The position numbers were made by a program, and so were the translations under genes. A stretch of DNA of 34,090 bases, taken from the NCBI RefSeq assembly GCF_020539865.1, contig NZ_JAJBQV010000023.1, positions 1 through 34,090 of the forward strand, given 5' to 3'. Below, piece by piece: positions 1 through 6,032 of the stretch (positions are counted from its first letter, which is position 1; every line of letters starts with the position of its first letter). Source of the DNA: Megasphaera elsdenii. Lineage in GTDB: Bacteria; Bacillota; Negativicutes; Veillonellales; Megasphaeraceae. The notes under the pieces are model-generated. The model saw nothing but the letters and a program-made list of their open reading frames with translations. It searched no databases and had not been told where the DNA came from.

Positions 1-53
<53 letters not shown>

Positions 54-72
54 ATTTCCTAACGACTTGTTT

Positions 73-100
73 AGTATACCACAGATACAGGACGTGTCAA
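73..100 (-). promoter_or_regulatory. Sigma-70 type promoter of tRNA-Ile
   Basis: On the minus strand a perfect -35 box TTGACA (95-100) is separated by 16 bases from TATACT (73-78), five of six matches to the -10 consensus. The predicted start would fall about 12 bases before the mature tRNA 5' end, which is what a directly transcribed tRNA gene needs. Confidence 0.8.
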
Positions 101-128
101 GGAAATTTTCCCAATTTTTCAGAACTTT

Positions 129-1316
129 TTAGCGGTATTCTTCCATCAATTTCCGGAAAGCCGCAAAAGATCGTTTAATCATATCGGGGTCGACGCAATA
201 CGATATACGGACATAACCAGGGCAGCCAAAGCTGTCAGCCGGAACGATGAGCAGATTCAGCTTCTTAGCCTTATCGGAGAAAGCTTTAGCATCGGCTTCG
301 GGCGATTTGACGAAGAGATAGAAAGCCCCACTCGGATAGACGCAGTCATAGCCTATTTCTTTTAAACCATTATATAAGAGCTTTCGGTTTTCGTCGTAAA
401 TATTCATGTCACTGGTCTGACCCAGACACTTGAGGACGACATCTTGGAAAAGATGAGGTGCGCAGACAAACCCCATAGAACGACCGGCACCGCAGACAGC
501 CGTATAGACTTCCTGAGAATCGGCAGCGCAGTCCGGGACCAGGACATAGCCGATACGTTCGCCGGGCAGGCTCAGGGATTTACTGTACGAATAGCAGATA
601 ATCGTATCTTTATAGAATTTCGGGACATAGAGGATGGGCAGGCCGTCGTAAATGATGTCCCGATAGGGTTCATCTGAAATGATATAGATAGGATGACCTA
701 TTTCCTGGGATTTCCGCGTCAACAGGGCTGCCAATTTTTCATACGTATCCGCCGAATAAACGACACCGGACGGGTTATTCGGCGAATTGATGATGATAGC
801 CCGCGTATGCGGTGTAATAGCCTTTTCCAGGGCATTCAGAGAAATCTGGAAGTGTTCCGTATCCGGCGGCAGGACGACGGCTTTGGCATTGGCATTTTGG
901 ACAAAGACCGTATATTCCGGGAAGAACGGCGCAATGAGAATGATTTCGTCGTCCGGGCCTTCGACGAGGGCTTTGAGGCTGATTGTCAGCGAAGCCGCAG
1001 CTCCGCAGGTCATGTAAAAATTACCGGCCCGTACTTGGGCGTCATAGGTCTGATTCATGAAATCGGCCAGACCCTGACGGACAGCCGTATCGCCGGAAGC
1101 TGCTGTATAGCCATGGATAGCCACGGATTCCCGCGTTTCCAATATATCCTCAATCGCTTTTTTGACACACGCCGGAGCTGGGACAGTCGGATTGCCAATA
1201 CTGAAATCGAAAACATTTTCCTTGCCGACAATCGCCGCTTGTTCCTGTCCATAAGCGAAAAGGTCACGGATGACTGAAGCCTGGGAGCCCAAGGCGTACA
1301 TTTCTTTTGATGCCAT
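129..1316 (-). CDS. PLP-dependent aminotransferase, class I/II (aspartate aminotransferase-like)
   Basis: This 395-residue protein has the fold-type I aminotransferase landmarks in order: a substrate-binding DFSIGNP motif near residue 37, the SPNNPSG motif near 178, SDEPY near 214 with the cofactor-contacting Asp and Tyr, and the Schiff-base lysine in SYSKSLSLPGERIG (Lys246). An arginine in YVRISY near the C terminus fits the carboxylate-binding position. It should transfer an amino group from an amino acid to 2-oxoglutarate in the cytoplasm; the substrate cannot be fixed from sequence. The start is supported by AAGGAG eight bases upstream of the ATG. The gene stands alone, divergent from the MFS transporter, so its partner pathway is unknown. 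Family is secure, specificity is not. Confidence 0.93.
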   Translation of the reverse strand: MASKEMYALGSQASVIRDLFAYGQEQAAIVGKENVFDFSIGNPTVPAPACVKKAIEDILETRESVAIHGYTAASGDTAVRQGLADFMNQTYDAQVRAGNFYMTCGAAASLTISLKALVEGPDDEIILIAPFFPEYTVFVQNANAKAVVLPPDTEHFQISLNALEKAITPHTRAIIINSPNNPSGVVYSADTYEKLAALLTRKSQEIGHPIYIISDEPYRDIIYDGLPILYVPKFYKDTIICYSYSKSLSLPGERIGYVLVPDCAADSQEVYTAVCGAGRSMGFVCAPHLFQDVVLKCLGQTSDMNIYDENRKLLYNGLKEIGYDCVYPSGAFYLFVKSPEADAKAFSDKAKKLNLLIVPADSFGCPGYVRISYCVDPDMIKRSFAAFRKLMEEYR

Positions 1317-1357
1317 AATAACAACTCCTTTTAATATATATTGATTAGTTTGTTATT

Positions 1358-1366
1358 ATTATAACA
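1358..1366 (-). promoter_or_regulatory. Extended -10 promoter of the aminotransferase gene
   Basis: On the minus strand TATAAT is preceded by TG plus one base (TGTTATAAT), the extended -10 arrangement, and no good -35 box is present at the right distance. It lies about 40 bases upstream of the aminotransferase start, back to back with the promoter for the MFS gene. Confidence 0.55.
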
Positions 1367-1371
1367 CCAAT

Positions 1372-1400
1372 GTGACAAGGAAAACAGCCTATGCTATAAT
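1372..1400 (+). promoter_or_regulatory. Sigma-70 type promoter of the MFS transporter gene
   Basis: GTGACA (five of six matches) is separated by 17 bases from a perfect TATAAT (1395-1400). The start codon follows about 35 bases later after GAAGGAG. Confidence 0.7.
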
Positions 1401-1435
1401 AGACATAATTTCAACTTTCTGGAAGGAGAATTTAG

Positions 1436-2605
1436 ATGAAGAAACTGAGTCCTTATGTATACCTATTCGCTACGGGCCATTTTTCCGTAGACTGGGCACA
1501 AGGTGCCATTCCGGCCCTCCTGCCCTATTTCATCTCGTCGTGCAACTTGAACTATCAAGACGCGGCGACGCTCATCTTTGCCAATATGCTCTTATCGTCG
1601 GTTTCACAGCCTATTTTTGGTTATTACTCCGACAAGGTGTCCAAGCCCTGGTTCGCACCGCTCGGCCCCATCCTCTGTGGTCTTTGCCTGACCCTGCTGG
1701 CCTTTACACAGAACTACTGGCTTATCTTTCTCTGTTCCATGTTCAGCGGCTTCGGCTCTTCCATCTATCATCCCGAAGCGGCCCGCATGGTCAACAACAT
1801 CGCCGGTGACCGCAAGGGACAGGCGATGGGGACCTTTTCTGTCGGAGGCAATGCAGGCTTCGCCATCGGCCCCATGGTAGCTGGAGCCTGTGCCTACGCC
1901 TTCGGCATCCACGGCCTGGTCGTTTTCGGCATCGTCAATGCCTTCATCGCCTTCGTTCTCTACCATCAGATGCCACGTATCTTATCCCTGGTCCGCGAAG
2001 CTGCGACGGCTGAAAAGAAAGCCCATCCCGGTGAAGTCCGGACCAACGATTGGAGTGCCTTCGCCCGCCTGTCCGTCATCATCTTCGTCCGCTCCATCGG
2101 CTTTACAGTCTGCAATACCTTCATTCCCCTCTATTGGATCCACGTTCTCCATGCATCACCAGCTGCAGGCAGCCTGGCCTTGTCCATTCTCTTTTCCATG
2201 GGCGTCGTCATCACCTTCGTCGGCGGTATCCTAGCAGACCGCTTCGGCTTCCTCCGCGTCCTCCGCGGCTCCATGGTAATCATGATTCCGTCCATGTTCT
2301 TCCTAGTCAACAGTACTGACGTCGTCACAGCGACATTGATGCTCCTCCCCGTCGCTTTCTCGCTCTTCGCCGCCTACAGCCCTATCGTCGTCCTAGGGCA
2401 GACATACCTCGGCAAGAACGTCGGCTTTGCCTCTGGCGTCACCCTGGGCCTGACGACGACTATTGGTGGCCTCATCTCGCCTGTCGTCGGCTGGGGTGCT
2501 GACCAGTGGGGCATCTCTACAGCCTTGCAATGCCTATGGATCAGCGCTATTATCGGCTCGATTTTCGCCTTCCTCATCCCCGTGCCCAAGGCCTGGCGGC
2601 ATTGA
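1436..2605 (+). CDS. MFS transporter, fosmidomycin-resistance (Fsr) type
   Basis: This 389-residue protein is almost entirely hydrophobic, with about 12 predicted membrane segments. The N-terminal half carries the arrangement typical of fosmidomycin resistance proteins: a first helix with FSVDWAQGAIPALLP, the loop GYYSDKVSKPW after helix 2, then FSGFGSSIYHPEAARM, close to the Fsr-family (S/G)xxxHPE(A/G)(S/A)R motif, followed by GNAGFAIGPMVAG. Such proteins export small drugs or metabolites in exchange for protons across the inner membrane. The real substrate here is unknown and the name should be read as a family label. GAAGGAG seven bases before the ATG supports the start. It is monocistronic, ending in a strong terminator. 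Confidence 0.87.
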   Translation: MKKLSPYVYLFATGHFSVDWAQGAIPALLPYFISSCNLNYQDAATLIFANMLLSSVSQPIFGYYSDKVSKPWFAPLGPILCGLCLTLLAFTQNYWLIFLCSMFSGFGSSIYHPEAARMVNNIAGDRKGQAMGTFSVGGNAGFAIGPMVAGACAYAFGIHGLVVFGIVNAFIAFVLYHQMPRILSLVREAATAEKKAHPGEVRTNDWSAFARLSVIIFVRSIGFTVCNTFIPLYWIHVLHASPAAGSLALSILFSMGVVITFVGGILADRFGFLRVLRGSMVIMIPSMFFLVNSTDVVTATLMLLPVAFSLFAAYSPIVVLGQTYLGKNVGFASGVTLGLTTTIGGLISPVVGWGADQWGISTALQCLWISAIIGSIFAFLIPVPKAWRH

Positions 2606-2610
2606 AAAAA

Positions 2611-2641
2611 GGCGCTGTCACATGAAGACAGCGCTTTTTTT
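2611..2641 (+). terminator. Rho-independent terminator of the MFS gene
   Basis: An eight-pair stem GCGCTGTC/GACAGCGC is preceded by an A-run and followed by seven or eight T, directly after the stop codon. Confidence 0.9.
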
Positions 2642-2669
2642 CGTAGTTCGTGATTCATGGCTGACAGTT
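2642..2669 (+). repeat. Degenerate heptanucleotide repeat beside a terminator
   Basis: Four phased seven-base units follow the terminator T-run without a gap: CGTAGTT, CGTGATT, CATGGCT and GACAGTT. Rotated by two bases they share the pattern T-R-R-Y-T-N-N with the perfect GTGGCTC units near 5.6 kb. The match is degenerate and becomes convincing only by comparison with the other loci. Confidence 0.45.
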
Positions 2670-2686
2670 GCAAGCCCTGCAGATAA

Positions 2687-2730
2687 AAAATCCCCTGCAT
2701 GACGGTGGAAACCTTCACGCAGGGGATTTT
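2687..2730 (-). terminator. Terminator of the infC-rpmI-rplT operon
   Basis: A 12-pair stem AAAATCCCCTGC/GCAGGGGATTTT encloses a 20-base loop. It lies 11 bases past the rplT stop and has T-runs on the minus strand. The flanking A and T runs mean it could also act on the plus strand as backup for the MFS gene. Confidence 0.82.
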
Positions 2731-2741
2731 ATTTGCATAAA

Positions 2742-3092
2742 TTACTGTGCTTTTGCAACTTCTACGAGTTTTGCGAAAGCAGCTGCGTCGTTGACAGCGA
2801 GGTCAGCGAGCATTTTGCGGTTGACGATGATGCCAGCCTTGGTGAGGCCGCAGATGAAGCGGCTGTAGCTGAGGCCGTTAGCGCGGGTTGCAGCGTTAAT
2901 ACGGGCAATCCACAATTTACGGAATTCGCGTTTCTTAGCGCGGCGGTCACGACGAGCGTAGTAGAGCGCTTTCATGACGCTTTCGTTAGCTTTTTTGAAG
3001 AGACGGCTGCGGGTACCGCGGTAGCCTTTAGCCATTTTTAAGATTTTTTTATGACGAGCGTGTGCTGTAACGCCAACTTTAATTCTTGCCAT
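2742..3092 (-). CDS. rplT: 50S ribosomal protein L20
   Basis: The 116-residue product starts [18 protein letters not shown] and continues with [16 protein letters not shown] and the [22 protein letters not shown] segment, the highly basic rRNA-binding N-terminal half of L20. The globular C-terminal half ([21 protein letters not shown]) follows. Length equals the family norm of 115-120. L20 binds 23S rRNA early in large-subunit assembly and in many bacteria also represses its own operon. It is the last gene of infC-rpmI-rplT, 43 bases after rpmI, and is followed by a strong terminator. Its possible feedback target is the leader upstream of infC. Confidence 0.98.
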   Translation of the reverse strand: MARIKVGVTAHARHKKILKMAKGYRGTRSRLFKKANESVMKALYYARRDRRAKKREFRKLWIARINAATRANGLSYSRFICGLTKAGIIVNRKMLADLAVNDAAAFAKLVEVAKAQ

Positions 3093-3135
3093 TAGTCTAT
3101 TCCTCCGAATCTATATCAAAAAGTATATTACGCTA

Positions 3136-3333
3136 TTAGATGAACGGGCACATCTTGCGGACGGCTTCGGTCATGGTCTTGGAAACGAGCGTAGCTTTTC
3201 TCAGGTTACGTTTACGTTTCGGGCTCTTGCTTTCCAGGATGTGGCTCTTATACGGTTTCATGCGTTTGATTTTACCTGTACCAGTTGTGTTAAAGCGTTT
3301 TGCCGCAGCACGGCGAGTTTTCAATTTCGGCAT
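3136..3333 (-). CDS. rpmI: 50S ribosomal protein L35
   Basis: The 65-residue, very basic product starts [20 protein letters not shown] and ends KMCPFI, matching L35 in length and in its signature N-terminal segment (PK-K-T---A-KRF--TG-GK). It is a structural protein of the large ribosomal subunit. AGGAGG precedes the ATG and overlaps the end of infC, only 16 bases upstream, so the two genes are almost certainly co-transcribed and perhaps translationally coupled. Confidence 0.97.
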   Translation of the reverse strand: MPKLKTRRAAAKRFNTTGTGKIKRMKPYKSHILESKSPKRKRNLRKATLVSKTMTEAVRKMCPFI

Positions 3334-3349
3334 AATAATTGTCCTCCTG

Positions 3350-3862
3350 TTACTTCTTGTTGACAGCGATGACCATGGTCATGTTTCTGCCTTCAATTTT
3401 AGGTTCTTTTTCTACATGGGCGGTGTCTTTCAATTCATCAGCGAATCGAACCAGCAAATCACGGCCCAGTTCCGGATGGCTCATTTCGCGGCCGCGGAAC
3501 ATGATCGTAACTTTGACTTTGCTGCCTTCACCCAGGAAACGCTGCGCAGCTTTCATCTTAACGTAGAAGTCATGGTCTTCGATATTGGGACGAAGTTTTA
3601 CTTCTTTCAATGTCAAGACTTTCTGTTTTTTCTTGGCTTCCTTTTCACGCTTCTGCTGTTCATAACGGTATTTACCGTAGTTCATGATGCGGCAGACAGG
3701 CGGTTTGCCATTCGGTGCGACTTCTACCAGGTCTAAATGCCGTTCTTCCGCAATCTGGCGGGCCGAACGGAGAGACATGACACCGAGCTGTTCGTTAGAA
3801 TCACTGACCACGCGTACTTCACGGGCTCTGATTTGATCGTTGATACGTAATTCCTTACTAAT
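3350..3862 (-). CDS. infC: Translation initiation factor IF-3, ATT start codon
   Basis: The product (about 170 residues) holds the IF3 N-domain, the lysine-rich linker ([15 protein letters not shown]) and the C-domain ([33 protein letters not shown]). No ATG or GTG gives the conserved N terminus. Reading upstream of an internal GTG at 3811 the frame continues as [17 protein letters not shown], the canonical IF3 beginning, back to an ATT codon (3860-3862). A strong GGAGGT (3871-3876) sits eight bases before that ATT, and an in-frame stop follows three codons further upstream. Use of a rare AUU/AUC start is well known for infC and lets IF3, which rejects non-canonical starts, repress its own translation. 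IF3 binds the 30S subunit and proofreads the start codon. Confidence 0.95.
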   Translation of the reverse strand: MSKELRINDQIRAREVRVVSDSNEQLGVMSLRSARQIAEERHLDLVEVAPNGKPPVCRIMNYGKYRYEQQKREKEAKKKQKVLTLKEVKLRPNIEDHDFYVKMKAAQRFLGEGSKVKVTIMFRGREMSHPELGRDLLVRFADELKDTAHVEKEPKIEGRNMTMVIAVNKK

Positions 3863-3880
3863 CGTCTTTCACCTCCGAAA

Positions 3881-3984
3881 TAAAAAAAGAACGGATAGCA
3901 TCGCTATCCGCTCTACGTTTCCGTCATAGACCTTAGTGACTCCAGCGCCTTGTAAGGTGAGAAGCGGATAGCTTCTGCTTTATT
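3881..3984 (-). promoter_or_regulatory. infC leader with terminator/antiterminator arrangement (possible L20 leader)
   Basis: On the minus strand the leader ends in a terminator: CGGATAGC, loop GAT, GCTATCCG, then TTCTTTTTTT, placed immediately before the infC ribosome binding site. About 55 bases earlier the leader contains GCTATCCGC (3964-3972), which is complementary over nine bases to the 5' arm of that terminator (3903-3911). It could therefore form a competing antiterminator. The early copy also sits in its own small hairpin (arms AGAAGC/GCTTCT, 3960-3976). This is the layout of transcription attenuation. In Firmicutes this operon is known to be controlled through an L20-responsive leader, but the ligand here is inferred from the position only. 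Confidence 0.72.
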
Positions 3985-3997
3985 TTCAACAGTACAT

Positions 3998-4026
3998 ATT
4001 ATATCAGCCTTCACAGGCCTTGTCAA
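3998..4026 (-). promoter_or_regulatory. Consensus promoter of infC-rpmI-rplT
   Basis: On the minus strand a perfect TTGACA (4021-4026) and a perfect TATAAT (3998-4003) are separated by exactly 17 bases. The -35 box lies just past the stop of the upstream DUF1653 gene. Transcription would begin roughly 130 bases before the ATT start of infC, leaving room for the leader. Confidence 0.9.
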
Positions 4027-4028
4027 GA

Positions 4029-4259
4029 TTATTTGACCTTGACGAAGCGGTAATCCTGTTCAGCACGGGGATATTTTTCCTTATCGACTTCGCTCATGAA
4101 ATCCTTCAAAGGACGGGCATAGGTCTTCATCGTGTCGTGCAAGGCTTTATAAATGACGAATTTTTCACCCGTTTCCGTATGTTCGGCAATCGTAATAATT
4201 TCATAGGTATTCTTTTTGAAATGGCGCCAAATTTCATGTGCTTTCGGTAATTCTCTCAT
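4029..4259 (-). CDS. DUF1653 family protein
   Basis: The 76-residue product has the single DUF1653 domain: YxxFKKNxYE-type opening (here WRHFKKNTYEIITIAEHTETGE), the central FVIYKAL strand, an aromatic/proline segment YARPLKDFMSEVD and a short charged end. Proteins of this family are small, cytoplasmic and of unknown function. The ATG is preceded by a good AGGAGG. It lies 59 bases downstream of the 210-residue unknown gene on the same strand and could be co-transcribed with it, but the family gives no role. Its 3' end abuts the infC promoter. Confidence 0.8.
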   Translation of the reverse strand: MRELPKAHEIWRHFKKNTYEIITIAEHTETGEKFVIYKALHDTMKTYARPLKDFMSEVDKEKYPRAEQDYRFVKVK

Positions 4260-4318
4260 CGATAACCCTCCTAATAATCTACATTACTAACCTGGTGTAA
4301 TTATACCATAGTTTCCCT

Positions 4319-4951
4319 TTATTTCAATGGCTTCATGATAGGAGCTACTGGCCTTTCATGGCGCAACTTTTCCAGGGCAGCCTGTACAGCCGGTACGTCA
4401 ATGCAATCGCTTTCCTTTTCGGCGACATCGATGCCTAAACGCAGTTTGGCTTCTTTCTTGATGGCCTTATAGAGACCTTGGGGGAAATCGGCCAATTTCG
4501 TCGTCACGCCCCGCGGAAAAACGGCTTCCCGTTCCAGCGTATAGCCATCGGGATAACGGCGGGAACAGCGGGGATGATACATGTCGACATACAAGCGATC
4601 GACGAACTTACCGCTGACATTGGTCAATTCAAAGACATTCAGATTCCCGACCTGGCCGGCTTTGTGAAAAAAGACCATAGAGCCAGTCCGGCGCAGGCGC
4701 AGGCGTGACAAATAGACGAATTCCCCACTCGGTCCGTTGACGGGAATGGGATTGGTCACATCATGACCAAAACGGCCATAAGCTCCGGGAAGGATATCAC
4801 AGTTTTCCCCATGCCGCACCTTGTCGGCCAATTCTCCTGATAAAGCCTGGTTCTGCAATTCCGGTGAATTAAAGATCTGTAAGGCATTATCATAGATTTC
4901 CTCGCTCTTTGTCCGCTGATGTTCTTTAAAAAAAGCATCAAAAAATCCCAT
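4319..4951 (-). CDS. Protein of unknown function, 210 aa
   Basis: I do not recognise this family. The product begins MGFFDAFFKEHQ, has no signal peptide or membrane segment, and looks globular and cytoplasmic. A central part, roughly residues 50-135, is rich in glycine, proline and aromatic residues (CDILPGAYGRFG, NPIPVNGPSGE, VYVDMYHPRCSRRYPDG-like stretch), with three cysteines too scattered for an obvious metal site. The C-terminal 60 residues are lysine-rich and probably helical. AGGAGG eight bases before the ATG gives a convincing start. The gene is at the edge of the AT-rich intergenic stretch and precedes the DUF1653 gene on the same strand, so the two may share a transcript. The reading frame is intact with codon use like its neighbours. 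Confidence 0.8.
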   Translation of the reverse strand: MGFFDAFFKEHQRTKSEEIYDNALQIFNSPELQNQALSGELADKVRHGENCDILPGAYGRFGHDVTNPIPVNGPSGEFVYLSRLRLRRTGSMVFFHKAGQVGNLNVFELTNVSGKFVDRLYVDMYHPRCSRRYPDGYTLEREAVFPRGVTTKLADFPQGLYKAIKKEAKLRLGIDVAEKESDCIDVPAVQAALEKLRHERPVAPIMKPLK

Positions 4952-5391
4952 GGTCTTCCTCCTAATATATATAATACATTAATAATAGCATCTTTAATGG
5001 ATATCATCCGCCAAACACTCAACCTGTCATCTGGCAGATATACTTATTATAAGGCATTTCACGCCATGCTGCTAGTGCCGAGAAAAGCGTTTTTTACTAA
5101 GTTTTAAGTTTTTTCTTTATTTAAACGTAAATTTTAATATTTTTCTGTTATGAATAAATATCTATTTTACAGTGCTTTATACTTCCTGTTTTTTACCTCA
5201 TCTTTCTTCTTTTTAAAAAATCAGCTCCCCCCATTTTCTTGATTTTATATCGTCATTTAGCCATTCATTGCCTTTAAATCATTTATCAGCCCTGTCGTTG
5301 CATTTTTCAGCCATTGATTTTATTTACTCGTATGTTATTATATTTATAGATAAAGAGTTCTCCTACAGGTAGAACGAATATCTGGGAATCA
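4952..5391. other. AT-rich intergenic stretch with no recognised gene
   Basis: From about 5090 the composition falls to a strikingly low GC content with long T and A runs, unlike the flanking genes. I find no protein-coding frame with family resemblance and no tRNA or known structured RNA. A short imperfect hairpin (GTTCTCC...GGTAGAAC) lies near 5358-5376 just upstream of the small-gene promoter. Confidence 0.6.
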
Positions 5392-5420
5392 TTTAAAATT
5401 ATTAAGTATCGTCATATAAT
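5392..5420 (+). promoter_or_regulatory. Promoter of the 26-codon ORF
   Basis: TTTAAA (four of six matches to -35) is separated by 17 bases from a perfect TATAAT (5415-5420). The predicted start lies about 17 bases before the ATG, giving a very short 5' leader that contains only the ribosome binding site. Confidence 0.6.
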
Positions 5421-5443
5421 AAGGAAGAAAAGAGGTAAGAACT

Positions 5444-5524
5444 ATGAACTTAAGTGCCAATGCAAAAATCATCATCTCCATGAGTGCTTTACTTTCATAC
5501 AGTTTCATCGCTCATCTTCTTTAA
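5444..5524 (+). CDS. Putative small hydrophobic peptide, 26 aa
   Basis: The frame begins ATG and encodes 26 residues starting MNLSANAKIIIS and ending IAHLL, with a single lysine followed by a run of hydrophobic and small residues long enough to span or sit in a membrane. It is too short for routine gene callers. Support comes from its surroundings: a promoter with perfect TATAAT, AGAGGT seven bases before the ATG, and a strong Rho-independent terminator starting 10 bases after the TAA, so the whole looks like a compact transcription unit of about 145 bases. I do not recognise the sequence. A regulatory small RNA that happens to contain a short frame is the main alternative. Confidence 0.5.
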   Translation: MNLSANAKIIISMSALLSYSFIAHLL

Positions 5525-5534
5525 GAGAGATAGG

Positions 5535-5569
5535 AAAAGGGTTTGCCGCAACGCGGCAAGCCCTTTTTT
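5535..5569 (+). terminator. Terminator of the 26-codon gene
   Basis: An eleven-pair stem, GGGTTTGCCGC with GCGGCAAGCCC and one G-T pair, loop AAC, is preceded by AAAA and followed by six T. Confidence 0.9.
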
Positions 5570-5570
5570 A

Positions 5571-5653
5571 GTGGCTCGTGGCTCGTGGCTCGTGGCTCGT
5601 GGCTCGTGGCTCGTGGCTCGTGGCTCGTGGTTCGTGGCTCGTGCTCGTGGCTC
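5571..5653 (+). repeat. Tandem heptanucleotide array (GTGGCTC)
   Basis: Eight perfect head-to-tail copies of GTGGCTC are followed by GTGGTTC, one perfect copy, a six-base copy lacking one G, and a last perfect copy. The array begins two bases after the terminator T-run. Seven is not a multiple of three and there is no open frame through it, so it is not a coding repeat. Such arrays change length by slippage. Confidence 0.95.
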
Positions 5654-5660
5654 GCAGGGG

Positions 5661-5754
5661 TAGCCCGGAGGGGCTGAGATGTTAATCTCTCAGTCAGCTT
5701 CGCTGACAGCTCTCCTATGAGGAGAGCCAGGCCGCCCGCTGGGACGGGCCCTAC
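5661..5754. repeat. Composite palindromic intergenic repeat (four hairpins)
   Basis: Consecutive inverted repeats fill this stretch: AGCCC/GGGCT (5662-5675), CTGAGA/TCTCAG (5674-5693), GTCAGC/GCTGAC with loop TTC (5693-5707), and GCTCTCC/GGAGAGC with loop TATGA (5709-5727). The last element, read on the minus strand, is GTAG followed by a GCCCG/CGGGC hairpin (5734-5754). The last two hairpins recur in the same order near 13.96-14.02 kb. There is no coding capacity. It resembles hairpin repeats I know to be widespread between genes in gut Firmicutes. Confidence 0.75.
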
Positions 5755-6032
5755 ATAACCATACGCATAGCGAATTATTCGTCCACTTTATTCTTTTCGC
5801 ATCTGCTTCTTCCTTTAGTATGAGTATCTAGCATAAGAAAAATTCATTTTCCTCTTGCATTTCATTGTGAAAAAATGTACTATATAGGCATGGAGATTGT
5901 GAAATTTAGAACTCAAGTTCTTCATTTCAGCGTAACCCCCAAGGAGCTGCGTAAGCGGCGGCTCCGTCAAAAAAGTCTTATATACTATATTATTCTATAC
6001 TTTGTTCCACATCAGAAAGGATGGTTTTTCTA
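5755..6032 (+). other. Upstream region of the first thiolase gene
   Basis: No gene is seen here. A possible promoter is TTGCAT (5855-5860), 17 bases, TACTAT (5878-5883), which is only a moderate match. The leader then contains an eight-pair stem with one G-U pair, GGAGCTGC/GCGGCTCC (5943-5965), that has no T-run and so is not an intrinsic terminator on the plus strand. The ribosome binding site GAAAGGA ends 11 bases before the start at 6033. Confidence 0.45.

Noticed and set aside
3140..3736. A 198-codon plus-strand frame over rpmI and infC
   Set aside because: It is the shadow of two certain ribosomal/initiation factor genes; its hydrophobic runs are complements of lysine- and arginine-rich codons.
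3881..3984. T-box leader before infC
   Set aside because: No T-box core sequence or specifier loop is visible; the arrangement is explained by a simple terminator/antiterminator pair before a ribosomal-protein operon.
5571..5653. Possible CRISPR array
   Set aside because: The units are seven bases in direct tandem with no spacers, and no cas genes are present.
5909..5920. GAAC-N4-GTTC, the core of a Gram-positive LexA box, upstream of the first thiolase
   Set aside because: Eight fixed bases are expected about once per 65 kb by chance, the flanking bases do not match the longer consensus, and a thiolase is not an expected SOS gene. No such box lies before recN.
4952..6032. Mobile element or prophage remnant in the gene-poor kilobase
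   Set aside because: No transposase or integrase fragment, terminal inverted repeats or target duplication could be seen; only small repeats and one short gene.
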